This document shows positions 36,752 through 45,097 of a stretch of DNA of 64,000 nucleotides, piece after piece. Below the pieces are notes generated by a model. It ran no database searches, had not been told where the DNA came from, and saw only the letters and a program-made list of their open reading frames with translations. The DNA is taken from contig CAVWRJ010000009.1 in the NCBI GenBank assembly GCA_963757335.1, positions 62,001 to 126,000 on the forward strand. Direction: 5' to 3'. The DNA is from DASQPA01 sp963757335 (lineage in GTDB: Bacteria; Acidobacteriota; Thermoanaerobaculia; Multivoradales; UBA5704). The position numbers and the translations under genes were made by a program. Position 1 is the stretch's first letter, and each line of letters starts with the position of its first letter.

Positions 36752-38558
36752 CGCTTCTCCTGGAATATCGGAAACCGGGCGAGGGCGGACTCGACCGCCG
36801 AGGAGGCGGTCTGGCCGAGGCCGCAGATGGAGGCGTCGCGCATCACCTGGCCGAGCTCCTTCAAGAGCTCCACCTCGGCTGCCACCGAGCCCAGGGGCCG
36901 GTCCGAGGCGAGACGATGGAGAACCTCCTCCTGGCGGACGGCGCCGACCCGGCAGGGCACGCACTGGCCGCAGGACTCGTCGCGGAAGAACTGGGCGATC
37001 CGCCGCAGCACCTGGCGGAGGTCGACGCTGTCGTCGAAGGGCATGATGACCCCCGAGCCGAGGGTCGCCCCGGCGGCGCGGGTGCCTTCGAAAGTCAGGG
37101 GGATGTCGAGCTGCTCCGGGGTGACGAAAGCGCCGGCCGCGCCGCCGAGGAGCACCGCCTGGAGTCGCCCGGTGCCGGCGATCCCTCCCGCCAGATCGAG
37201 GAGCTGGCGGAGGGTAACGCCGAAGGGCACCTCGTAGACCCCGGGGCGCACCACGTGGCCAGAGAGGCAGAAGAGCTTGTTCCCGGTCGAGCGCTCGGTG
37301 CCCACCGAGGCGAAGGCCGCTCCCCCGTAGATCACGATGGGGAGGACGTTGACGAGCGTCTCCACGTTGTTGATCACCGTGGGCTGGCCGAAGAGGCCGA
37401 CCTGGGTGGGGAACGGCGGCTTGTTGCGCGGCTCGCCGCGGCGGCCCTCGAGCGAGTTCATGAGGGCGGTCTCCTCGCCGCAGATGTAGGCCCCGGCGCC
37501 CCGCCGCAGCTCGATCTCGAAGCTCACCCCGTCGCCCAGGATGTTCTCGCCCAGGTAGCCGCGGTCACGGCAGACCCGGATGGCGTGGGCGAGCCGCTCG
37601 GTTGCCAGGGGGTACTCGCCGCGGATGTAGAGATACCCCCGCTCGCAGCCGGTGGCGAAGCCCGCGACCGTCATCGCCTCGACGAGGGCGAAGGGGTCGC
37701 CTTCCATCAACACCCGGTCCTTGAACGTCCCCGGCTCGGACTCGTCGGCGTTGCAGATCAGGTAGCGGGGCTGCGCGGTCGAGCGCACGCCCAGCCACTT
37801 CTGCCCGGTGGGAAAGGCGGCGCCGCCGCGGCCCATGAGCTTGGCGTCGATCACCTCCCGCACTACCCGCTCGGGGCCCATCTCGAAAGCGCGGCGGAGG
37901 GCGAGGAAGCCGCCGGCCGCGCGGTAGTCGTCGAGGCTCGCGGGGTCGACCCGGCCGATCCGGGAGAGGAGGCGGAGACCCGGCTCCCCCATCTGCGGCA
38001 CGGAAAGCGCGAGATCCATCGGGATCGCCGCCCCGATCCCGGCGACGGCCCGGCCGATCGTTTCCATCGTGGCCGGAGCCAGGGCCTCCTCCCGCGGTGC
38101 CGTTCCGGCGGCGATCACCAAAGCCGCGGGAGCGCGCTCGCAGAGGCCGAGACAGGGGCTCCGGTGCCAGGTCACCTGGCCGTCCGCGCTCGTGCCGGCG
38201 GCGCCGAGCGTCGCCTCCAATTCGGCGCAGAGCGCCTCTCCGTCATTGCCGGGGTAGAAACGGCAGCCGATGTCGTCGCAGACATGGACGGTCACCGGCG
38301 GGTGGGGACGGGTCTGGAAGAGGGCGTAGAAATCGGCCACGCCGAAGGCGTCGGCGGGCGGCACCTCCAGCTGGCGGCAGGCGTGGTTCATGGCGCCCGG
38401 GCTGATCCAGCCCACCCGCCCCTGGATGGCATGGAGGACAGGGAGGAGATACTGCCGCCGGTCCAGAGGGGTGCCCGGAGGCCCCGCCGAGCGAGACAGC
38501 CGTCGACGGCCTCCCGTTCTTCGGGGGTGGGCTCGTCGGCGGTGAAATGCAGATCCAT
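36748..38558 (-). CDS. Fused NuoE-NuoF (FdsG-FdsB) diaphorase subunit of formate dehydrogenase, with a frame break
   Basis: About 600 aa once joined. The NuoE-like part carries the 2Fe-2S ligands VHVCDDIGC and SPCLGLC. The NuoF-like part has the NAD site GRGGAAFPTGQKW, the FMN region CNADESEPGTFKDR, GAGAYICGEETALMNSLEG, and the 4Fe-4S motif ESCGQCVPC. The start ATG at 38558 (MDLHFTADEPTPEER) is in a different frame from the rest. Reading shifts at the GGGG run near 38468, where one base appears to be missing: RAPL continues as DRRQYLLPVLHAIQGRVGW in the main frame. The subunit would pass electrons from formate oxidation to NAD+. Confidence 0.85.
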
Positions 38559-38571
38559 TCGAGATCTCCGG

Positions 38572-40528
38572 TTACGCGGGGACGGGGACCGGAGCGGCCA
38601 CCGACTCGACAGCCGCCAGGACTCCCGGCGCCACCTTCTCGACCCGCACCGCGGCGGCCTTGAACTCGGAGGTGCCGGAGAGCGGGATCGACGGCGTCCA
38701 CGGTCAGCTCGTTGGTCGCCACCTGGTCGGGGAAGTGGAAGGTGAGGAAGGCGAGGCCCTCCCGCAGCCCGGGGTCGAAGCGCACCGGGGCGAGCACCGC
38801 CCCGCGCCGGGAGACGACGCGCACGACCTCCCCTTCGGCCATACCGAGACGCCGGCCGTCCTCCGGGAAGAGATCGAGGGTCTCGCGGCGGCGGTTCGGC
38901 GACGAGTAGAGCCCGGTCTGGACGCCGGTGTTGTAGGAATCCAGCCGGCGCCCGGTGGTCAAGCGGAGGGGGAACTCCTCCGACAGCCCCTCGACCGGCG
39001 GATCGTCCTGGACAGCGGCGAAGGGGGCCAGCGGGCCGACGACCGGTCGCTCCCAGAGCCGGCCGTGGAGGTACATCTCCCCCGGATGGGACTCGTCGTA
39101 GCACGGCCACTGGAGACCCTCGAGCGCCTCCAGCCGAGCGTAGGACATGCCGGCATGGGCCGGGCTTAAACTGCGCACCTCGTTCCACAGCTCCTCGGCA
39201 TCGAGGTGGCTGGGGTCGCCCAGATCCCGGCCCAGGCGGCGGGCCAGCTCGCAGAGGATCTCCATGTCGTCGCGCACCCCTGCCGGCGGCGGCAGGGCGC
39301 GGCGCACCCGCTGGACCCGACGCTCGCTGTTGGTCACCGTGCCCTCGGACTCGCACCAGCCGGCGGCGGCGGGGAACACCACGTGGGCCAGCTTGGCGGT
39401 CTCGGTGAGGAGCATGTCCTGGACGACCAGGGTGTCGAGCCCGCCGAGCAGGCGCAGCGTGCGGTGCTGGTCGGACTCGGAGCTCGCCGGGTTCTCGCCG
39501 ATGACGTAGAGGGCCGAGAGGTCGCCGCGCTCCATGGCGTCGAACATCCCGGAGAGGTGCCAGCCGCGCTGCGGCGGAATCTTCGTCCCCCAGGCGCGCT
39601 CGAACTTCCCCCGCAGCTCGTCGTTCTCCACGTGCTGGAAGCCGGGCAGCCGGTCGGGCAGCGCCCCCATGTCGCCGCCGCCCTGGACGTTGTTCTGTCC
39701 CCGGAGCGGATTGACCCCCGAGCCGTAGCGCCCCACATGGCCAGTCAAGAGGGCGAGGTTGATGAGCGCGCGGACGTTGTCGACCGCGTTGTGGTGCTCG
39801 GTGATCCCCAGGGTCCAGCAGATGACGGCACGGTCGGCCCGGGCGTAGGCGTGGGCCATCTCGCGGATCGACTCCGCCGGCACCCCGGTGACCGCCTCGG
39901 CGCGCTCCAGGGTCCAGGGTTCCACGTTGTCCCGGAACGCCTCGAAGCCGGAGGTCGCATGCTCGACGAAGCTCCTGTTTTCGAGCCCCGCGGTGAGGAT
40001 CTCCCGCGCCACCGCGTTGGCGAGGGCGATGTCGCTCCCCACGTGGAGCGGGAGATGCCGGACCGCCCACTGGGCGGACGTCGTCCGCCGGGGGTCGACG
40101 GCGTAGAGCCGGGCTCCGTTGTGGATGCCCGCTAAGACATGATGGAAGAAGATGGGATGGGTCTCCCGGGCGTTGCTGCCCCAGAGGAGAATGACATCCG
40201 TCTCCTCCATCTCCTTGTAGGAGGTGGTGCCGCCACCCATCCCGAAGACCGTCGCCAGACCGACGACGCTAGGGGCGTGTCACGTCCGGTTGCAGCTGTC
40301 GATGTTGTTGCTGCCCAAAACCGTCCGGGCGAACTTCTGCGCCAGGTAGTTCAGCTCGTTGGTCGTCTTCGAACAGCTGAAGAGGCCGAAGCTCGACGGC
40401 CCTTTCGCCTCGACGGCGGAGCGGAAGCCGGAAGCGGCGCGGTCGAGCGCCTCGTCCCAGCTAGCGGGACGAAGGACACCATTGTCACGGACCAGAGGGG
40501 TTTGAAGCCGGGATTCGCGCTGACGCAT
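38572..40528 (-). CDS. Selenocysteine-containing formate dehydrogenase catalytic subunit, with a frame break near the 3' end
   Basis: About 650 aa molybdopterin oxidoreductase. Codon 83 is UGA in the motif NNIDSCNRT-U-HAPSVVGL, the exact position of Sec/Cys in formate dehydrogenases, and the same frame continues for some 600 codons (WGSNARETHP, GITEHHNAVDNVRALINL, PLRGQNNVQGGGDMG). The usual N-terminal 4Fe-4S domain is missing and is encoded at the end of the downstream Fe-S gene. Near 38685 a GGG run has one extra base: after removing it the tail reads SGTSEFKAAAVRVEKV and stops at 38572. AGGAGG lies 8 nt before the ATG, and a TATACT -10-like box is upstream. Confidence 0.88.
40251..40282 (-). 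promoter_or_regulatory. UGA-Sec codon and bacterial SECIS-like hairpin
   Basis: UGA is at 40280-40282. Starting 12 nt downstream on the coding strand, GTCGTC and GGCGAC form a 6-bp stem (one G-U) around the loop GGTCT at 40251-40267. The E. coli fdhF SECIS has the same GGUCU loop at nearly the same distance. SelB would bind here. Confidence 0.75.
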
Positions 40529-40563
40529 GGGGGGGTCCTCCTAATAGACCGAGTATAGCCCAC

Positions 40564-40911
40564 GTGCGAAGATGGGGCCCTGTGAGACATCAGCTCCTGG
40601 AGGTCTTCACCGCCCTGGCCAGCCTCTTGGGAGGGCTGCTGGCGAAAGCCCAGAAGTCGCTCCTTAGCGCCTTGCGCGAGGCGCACGCGACGACGCCGGA
40701 ATCAGCTGTCGACATCCCGCTCGGGAACCCGTTTCGAGCCTGGCAGCTCCGCCGCCTGCTGAAGTTCGGGGCCATCCAGACGGCTCCCGGCGGCCTCTAC
40801 TTGGACGAGTCCGTCTGGCAGCTCTATCGCGAGCGCCGGCGGCACCGCGCGTTCGTCCTCCTGGCGGCGGTCCTGCTTCTCGCCGCAGGAGCGTGGTGGT
40901 CGGGGCGGTGA
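40564..40911 (+). CDS. Small membrane-anchored protein of unknown function
   Basis: Up to 115 aa. It ends in one hydrophobic helix (AFVLLAAVLLLAAGAWWSG) preceded by a basic stretch (RERRRHR), so it should be a tail-anchored or single-pass membrane protein. The middle part (NPFRAWQLRRLLKFGAIQ, TAPGGLYLDES) is soluble. Starts are GTG at 40564 or 40582; no good ribosome site marks either. I do not recognise the family. Confidence 0.55.
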   Translation: MRRWGPVRHQLLEVFTALASLLGGLLAKAQKSLLSALREAHATTPESAVDIPLGNPFRAWQLRRLLKFGAIQTAPGGLYLDESVWQLYRERRRHRAFVLLAAVLLLAAGAWWSGR

Positions 40912-40927
40912 GGTAAACTCTAGGCCC

Positions 40928-41482
40928 ATGTCCTACCCGCTCGTCCGGCCCCATCTCACCTACGAGGAACTCTCCAGGCTTCCCGCCGATGGCCATCGCT
41001 ACGAGCTTTTCGACGGGGAAGCCTACATGAGCCCTTCGCCCTCCTCGCGCCACCAGAAGGTCCTCGGCAGGCTCCACCTCGTATTCGGAGCCGGCGTTCC
41101 CGAGGGAGTGGAAGTCTTCGTCGCCCCGCTGGACGTCGTCCTCTCCCCCTCGACAGCGCTCCAGCCGGACCTCGTGGTGGTCCTCGCGAAAAACGTCGGA
41201 ATCGTGCGGGACGTGATCCGGGGCGTGCCGGACCTCGTCGTGGAGGTGCTCTCCCCCTCCACCGCCGCGATCGATCGCGGCCTCAAGATGGAGACCTACG
41301 CCCGTCACGGCGTGCCCGAGTACTGGCTCGCCGATTCGGAAAAGGAGCAGTTCGAGGTCTACCGCCTCGACCGAAAGGCCGTCGCCTACCGCCTCGTCGG
41401 GATCTACCGCCGCGGGGAAAAGGTGACGACGCCGCTTCTGCCTGGGCTGGAGGTCGATGTGGCCTGGATCTTCCGGGACTGA
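40928..41482 (+). CDS. Uma2-family (DUF820) restriction-endonuclease-fold protein
   Basis: 184 aa. The family pattern is clear: LTYEELSRLPADGHRYELFD, then PSPSSRHQKVLGRLH, LDVVLSPSTALQPDLVVVLA with the PD-(D/E)XK aspartate, VEVLSPSTAAIDRGLKMETY and GVPEYWLAD. Uma2 proteins are common in Cyanobacteria and several other phyla; their role is unsettled. It starts 16 nt after the small membrane-protein gene. Confidence 0.9.
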   Translation: MSYPLVRPHLTYEELSRLPADGHRYELFDGEAYMSPSPSSRHQKVLGRLHLVFGAGVPEGVEVFVAPLDVVLSPSTALQPDLVVVLAKNVGIVRDVIRGVPDLVVEVLSPSTAAIDRGLKMETYARHGVPEYWLADSEKEQFEVYRLDRKAVAYRLVGIYRRGEKVTTPLLPGLEVDVAWIFRD

Positions 41483-41536
41483 AAAGGAGGCCAGTCCTGC
41501 GGAGCTTCCACCGTCTCTCCATGCCCCTGCACCCGC

Positions 41537-42187
41537 ATGCTTGACCCCACCCGCGAGAGCTACGACACGCTCGCCGCCGCCTACGCCGAGCACCTCGCCT
41601 CGGAGCTCGCCCAGAAGCCCCTCGACCGGCATCTGCTCAACCGCTTCGCGGAAGGCGTTCGGGATCGCGGCCCGACCGCGGACCTCGGCTGTGGCCCCGG
41701 GCACGTCGCGCGCTATCTGCGCGAGCAGGGCGCGGAGGTCATGGGCATCGACCTCTCATCCGAGATGATCCGGCAGGCGCGCCAGCTCAACCCGGAGATC
41801 GAGTTTCGGGTGGGCGACATGCGGTCCCTGGATGTCCCCGACGACGGTCTGGCGGGCATCCTCGCCTTCTACTCGCTCATCCACTTGGAGGACCGGGAGA
41901 TGGCGCCGGCGCTGGGCGAGATGCGGCGGGTCCTCGCTCCCGGAGGTCTCGCCCTCGTCGCCTTCCACATCGGCGAGGAGACGCTCCACAGAGACGAGCT
42001 GTGGGGGCTTCCGATCTCCCTCGATTTCCGCTTCTTCCAGCCCGCCTGGATCTCCTCCCATCTCAGGGAGGCTGGGTTCCATCTCCTGGAATCGGTCGAG
42101 CGCGAGCCCTACCCTGGGGCCGAGCATCCCAGCCGGCGGTGCTATCTCCTGGCGCAGAAGCCCGCTACGGCTCGGGGCAAGTCCTGA
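41537..42187 (+). CDS. Class I SAM-dependent methyltransferase
   Basis: 216 aa. Motif I TADLGCGPGHVARYL binds SAM; motif II region EFRVGDMRSLDVPDDGL and the post-I acidic residue in GIDLSSEM are present, then RRVLAPGGLALVAFH. It belongs to the Methyltransf_11/25 type with no substrate hint. It is followed directly by the second 21-bp tandem array. Confidence 0.88.
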   Translation: MLDPTRESYDTLAAAYAEHLASELAQKPLDRHLLNRFAEGVRDRGPTADLGCGPGHVARYLREQGAEVMGIDLSSEMIRQARQLNPEIEFRVGDMRSLDVPDDGLAGILAFYSLIHLEDREMAPALGEMRRVLAPGGLALVAFHIGEETLHRDELWGLPISLDFRFFQPAWISSHLREAGFHLLESVEREPYPGAEHPSRRCYLLAQKPATARGKS

Positions 42188-42229
42188 TCCCCACCCTATT
42201 TCCTCCACGCAGGTTCCTACGGTTTGCCG

Positions 42230-42544
42230 ACCCGTGTCTCAGACTCTGCGCCCCCGTACTCTGAGTCTGAGCCCCTGTAGCTCTGAGTCTGAGCCCCGTG
42301 TCTCCGGCCTGGAGACCCGTATCCCTGAACCTGCGCCCCCGTACTCTGAGTCTGCGCCCCCGTGTCTCTGGCCTGGGGACCCGTATCTCGAACCTTGCGC
42401 CCCGTATCTCCGAGTCGGAGTCCCCATATCTCTGGTCTGGAGCCCCGTACCCCTGACTTTGAGACGCCTCGCTCACGCTTGGAGAGCCGTATCTCGGATC
42501 TGGATCTACCTGCTCATGGCTTGGAGCGCTGTGGCGGGGAACTC
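42230..42544. repeat. Second 21-bp-period tandem array, about 15 units
   Basis: Units such as CCCCGTACTCTGAGTCTGAG and CCCCGTGTCTCTGGCCTGG recur every 21 bp, with a few 22-bp steps. The consensus is unrelated to the array at 21188, but the period is the same. It fills most of 42188-42544 after the methyltransferase gene, and the last units are degenerate. The transposon is inserted at its right end. Confidence 0.8.
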
Positions 42545-42565
42545 GGTACTGGCTCATTTTGACCT
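42545..42565 (+). repeat. Left terminal inverted repeat of the transposon
   Basis: 21 bp, GGTACTGGCT to TTGACCT, exactly complementary to the right end. The preceding 8 bp GGGAACTC are the target duplication. Confidence 0.95.
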
Positions 42566-42620
42566 AGCGTAAAATAATCTTTAGATTCAGGGGTTTACGG
42601 CCGGCCTGGAGTAGGGTAGC

Positions 42621-42642
42621 GTCCCTCCCGTAAGGGAGGGAC
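42621..42642. other. Perfect hairpin near the left end of the transposon
   Basis: GTCCCTCCC and GGGAGGGAC form a 9-bp stem with loop GTAA, about 80 bp before the first passenger gene. It could shield the cargo from outside transcription. A CACAGGAG ribosome site follows at 42711. Otherwise 42566-42725 holds nothing I recognise. Confidence 0.6.
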
Positions 42643-42725
42643 GTACCTCTCTACGATCCAAGGAAACGGCCCCGAGCGAAGGTGGCGCCAACGCCCGGGA
42701 CCTGACCGAGCACAGGAGCATGCCT

Positions 42726-43061
42726 ATGCCCAGCTTGCCGCAGTCTATCCCGCCCCCGCCCCCCATCGACCTCTCCCAGGTCACAGAAGCCACGCGCCGA
42801 GCTCTCTACGACGCGGTGGTCTCGATCCACTTCAACCCGACCCCGGAGGAGGTCGCCGAAGCCCGCCGGAAGGAAGAGTGGTTCCAGCGCTACGACCCCG
42901 ACGAAGCCCGCGTTACGGTCGGGTACCTCGCCGGCCGGTGGTTCGTCTACTGGCGGCTCTGGGACGCTGAGGACAACTGCCCCGAGGATCAGGAATGGGA
43001 GATCCTCCGCGTCGAAGCCAGTCCCACCCTGCCCTACGGCGTGGAGTTCTACGAAGTATGA
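42726..43061 (+). CDS. Transposon passenger protein 1, unknown
   Basis: 111 aa from the ATG at 42726, 7 nt after AGGAG; an ATG two codons earlier is too close to that site. The N-terminus is proline-rich (IPPPPPID). The rest is acidic and aromatic: FQRYDPDEARVTVGYLAG, RWFVYWRLWDAEDN, YGVEFYEV. No domain recognised. The stop overlaps the next start (ATGA), so it opens a coupled three-gene set. Confidence 0.75.
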   Translation: MPSLPQSIPPPPPIDLSQVTEATRRALYDAVVSIHFNPTPEEVAEARRKEEWFQRYDPDEARVTVGYLAGRWFVYWRLWDAEDNCPEDQEWEILRVEASPTLPYGVEFYEV

Positions 43062-43381
43062 GCGGCTCCTGGAGCGCTCACGACCGATTGAACGCCCGGA
43101 TAGCGGCCTGCAACGGCAACTACAGCCCCCACCGCTACACCCTCCGCGTAGACGACGACCATGCCCGCTGGCGGTACCGTCTCGCCGCGTCCGGCTTCGG
43201 CATGCAGCTCCCCGATTTCTTCATCTTCTGTACCGAGTACGTGATCCGGCATCGCCGGGAGTTGAAGGAGGTTCGCCGAACTATCCGCCTGAAGGAAGCC
43301 GCGATGCGTCGCGAGAAGCGGCGTAGGCAGTTGGAAGACAAGAGAGAGCGGCGGGAGGCGCTGAAGCGATGGAGAGGGTAA
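43058..43381 (+). CDS. Transposon passenger protein 2, unknown
   Basis: 107 aa. The first two thirds look globular (YSPHRYTLRVDDDHARWRYR, GFGMQLPDFFIFCTEYV). The last 35 residues are a highly basic, probably helical tail (RRTIRLKEAAMRREKRRRQ) that could bind nucleic acid. Coupled to gene 1 by ATGA and overlapping gene 3 by 13 bp. No family recognised. Confidence 0.75.
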   Translation: MSGSWSAHDRLNARIAACNGNYSPHRYTLRVDDDHARWRYRLAASGFGMQLPDFFIFCTEYVIRHRRELKEVRRTIRLKEAAMRREKRRRQLEDKRERREALKRWRG

Positions 43382-43827
43382 CCGTAGCCTCGTACACCGT
43401 CCGCGCCACGATGGAGCAAGCGACCCGCTGGAACCGGCAATCTACCGCCGATGGGCATAGGGCGGTCGGGACCTGGCTTGCGGAGGCGGTCGATACCTAC
43501 ATGAAGGTGCGAGCCCGGGCGGGTCGTCCGCTGCCGCTCGCGTGGCATCACGGGGTGCTCCCGCTGGTAGTCCTCTCGACCGGCGGGGAGCTGCACAACG
43601 TCCGGGGGATGATCTCTCCACCCTTCGGGCATTTCCGGGGGTCGGGGGCCGGTCCCTGCCGCATCGCGGGGTGGACGCTCCTCTACCTGCCTACCGGCCG
43701 CATCATCGCGAGCGTCCGCACGTCAAAGCAGGCGAAGGAGCTGGCGGCGGAGCTGGCGCCAGTCTACGTCCGGGACGAGGCTACCGCGCTCGGGATCGCC
43801 GAGCGGCACATGAGGGAGGCGATGTAG
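43369..43827 (+). CDS. Transposon passenger protein 3, unknown
   Basis: 152 aa. The N-terminus, YTVRATMEQATRWNRQS then GTWLAEAVDTYMK, resembles the strand-helix-helix layout of ribbon-helix-helix proteins. The C-terminal half (WTLLYLPTGRIIASVRTS then AKELAAELAPVYV) reads as a small alpha/beta domain. It is the last of three overlapping genes and is followed by a strong hairpin. Function not assignable. Confidence 0.75.
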   Translation: MERVTVASYTVRATMEQATRWNRQSTADGHRAVGTWLAEAVDTYMKVRARAGRPLPLAWHHGVLPLVVLSTGGELHNVRGMISPPFGHFRGSGAGPCRIAGWTLLYLPTGRIIASVRTSKQAKELAAELAPVYVRDEATALGIAERHMREAM

Positions 43828-43833
43828 GGGAGA

Positions 43834-43863
43834 ATGGGGCGGCTCTTCCCGGAGCCGCCCCAT
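43834..43863 (+). terminator. 12-bp perfect hairpin after passenger gene 3
   Basis: ATGGGGCGGCTC pairs with GAGCCGCCCCAT across a 6-nt loop, 7 nt after the stop codon. It ends just before the ribosome site of the next gene, so it may be a terminator or an attenuator. Confidence 0.65.
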
Positions 43864-43877
43864 GTTACGATAGGAGC

Positions 43878-44132
43878 ATGCCAAACCGGTCAGGCACACC
43901 TAAGCGTCCCCGAGACTTCAACACCCGCGCCTTTCAGTCGGTCGCTATCCTGACGGGGTCGGAACTTACGCCCCCCCAGAAAAGCGAGCCCGAGAAAGAC
44001 CCCGCCGCCGTCGCCTTGGGCCGCAAAGGGGGCCTCAAAGGCGGGAAGGCCCGGGCGGCGAAGCTCACCCCCGAGGAGCGGAGCGAGAGCGCCAGTAAGG
44101 CGGCAATAGCGCGGTGGGCCAAAAAGACCTGA
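43878..44132 (+). CDS. Transposon passenger protein 4, KGG-motif basic protein
   Basis: 84 aa. The C-terminal half is the conserved run LGRKGGLKGGKARAAKL then TPEERSESASKAAIARW, found in many small bacterial proteins of unknown role and suggestive of nucleic-acid binding. The first 45 residues are unrelated to it. TAGGAG lies before the ATG. Confidence 0.75.
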   Translation: MPNRSGTPKRPRDFNTRAFQSVAILTGSELTPPQKSEPEKDPAAVALGRKGGLKGGKARAAKLTPEERSESASKAAIARWAKKT

Positions 44133-44225
44133 TTTCGTTCTGCGCTGTTCTGTGCGCCCTTGACTGCGTCCACGGTTTCGTCTTATGCTTCCCAGGTCGA
44201 GTTGTTGATATGGGAGGTGTGAGCC

Positions 44226-44840
44226 GTGAAGGTAGAAATTGGTGGCGCTGTTGTCCACGTAGACGACATGGATCAGGCTCTAGATCTGATCGCCCGCTAC
44301 TCGCGGCGTGAGGGCCTCCCTTCCTCAGCACCTCAGCATCTACCCCGCGCGGCGGAATCGACTCCTACCCCCGTCATCCCGGAGCCCATAAAGGCAGACG
44401 CGGCACCCCCAGAGGACAAACCCCGAAAGCACGTTGGGCGTGCTCGGTATGTTCCGGGGCAGATCAAGATCCCGTCTTCTTCCAAGAAGGAGGCCATGCT
44501 CAAGCTGTATCAATCGCTTGGGATCGCTACCCATCAGAACGCCTTGCGGCTATTAGCCTCAAAGGGTGGGGCACCGGTCCACATCACGGAGGTACGGAAG
44601 GCGCTTGGAGTACCTGAGACCTACAAGATCAGCGGATTTACGGCCGCAATTACCCGCCGTGCTCCGGCTTATGGTCTCGACGGTGACGACATCGTAATAG
44701 TTGAGTTTCTGGGCGCTGTGGCGGGAAAGCGGATCTACACCTACCGACTAGGTCCCGAGATGCTAGAGATGATGCGCGAGGAGAACCTCACCACTCCGGG
44801 GCCGAACCCTCAACTCGCTGCATATGGAGATGACGAATGA
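44226..44840 (+). CDS. Transposon passenger protein 5, possible winged-helix protein
   Basis: 204 aa with a GTG start following GGGAGGTG. An N-terminal short region (MKVEIGGAVVHVDDMDQALD) is followed by a proline-rich linker to about residue 80. The C-terminal part, LKLYQSLGIATHQNALRLLA then HITEVRKALGVPETYKISGF, looks like a winged helix with a C-terminal beta wing (GKRIYTYRLGPEMLEMM). It may regulate the element; this is inference. Confidence 0.72.
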   Translation: MKVEIGGAVVHVDDMDQALDLIARYSRREGLPSSAPQHLPRAAESTPTPVIPEPIKADAAPPEDKPRKHVGRARYVPGQIKIPSSSKKEAMLKLYQSLGIATHQNALRLLASKGGAPVHITEVRKALGVPETYKISGFTAAITRRAPAYGLDGDDIVIVEFLGAVAGKRIYTYRLGPEMLEMMREENLTTPGPNPQLAAYGDDE

Positions 44841-44896
44841 GAAGACCGGGTGAGTCTCCGGCGTGACTGTCCGCGCGATCCGGAGGAGTAGGCGAA

Positions 44897-44942
44897 CCCC
44901 ACCCTCAGGTTCTGCTTGTCGAGGGCCGATCTGAGGGTGGGG
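44897..44942 (+). terminator. 12-bp stem-loop after passenger gene 5
   Basis: CCCCACCCTCAG pairs perfectly with CTGAGGGTGGGG across a 22-nt loop, 56 nt after the stop codon. It separates the cargo from the tRNA-like segment and the transposase. Confidence 0.6.
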
Positions 44943-44966
44943 GGTGGACCCAAAAAATGTGACAGC

Positions 44967-45040
44967 GGGGGTGGTCCCTGGGGGGCGCCGTGGGCCTCGA
45001 GAACCTGACGGCGAGAGTTCGATCCTCTCCACCTCCACCA
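44967..45040 (+). other. tRNA-like segment (acceptor stem, T-arm and CCA)
   Basis: 74 nt. GGGGGTG at the start pairs with CACCTCC near the end (7 bp, one G-U), followed by A and an encoded CCA. The T-arm GAGAG-TTCGATC-CTCTC is canonical. The middle is not: no normal D-arm, and the only central stem, GCCGT/ACGGC, has a 16-nt loop. It may be a decayed tRNA or tmRNA, an attachment-site remnant, or a functional mimic. The acceptor ends would suit tRNA-Ala or tmRNA. Confidence 0.55.
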
Positions 45041-45097
45041 TCAACAGCCCTATTCTAGCGTCATCGCATTGCGAAAGCAAGAAGTTCATTTTGCCTC

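Noticed and set aside
38572..40528. Treating the formate dehydrogenase gene as a pseudogene because of the UGA
   Set aside because: The UGA is at the known Sec position with a SECIS-like hairpin, and the downstream frame is fully conserved.
44967..45040. Calling a functional tRNA gene
   Set aside because: Acceptor and T-arm are good, but D-arm and anticodon arm are not canonical and no anticodon can be read.
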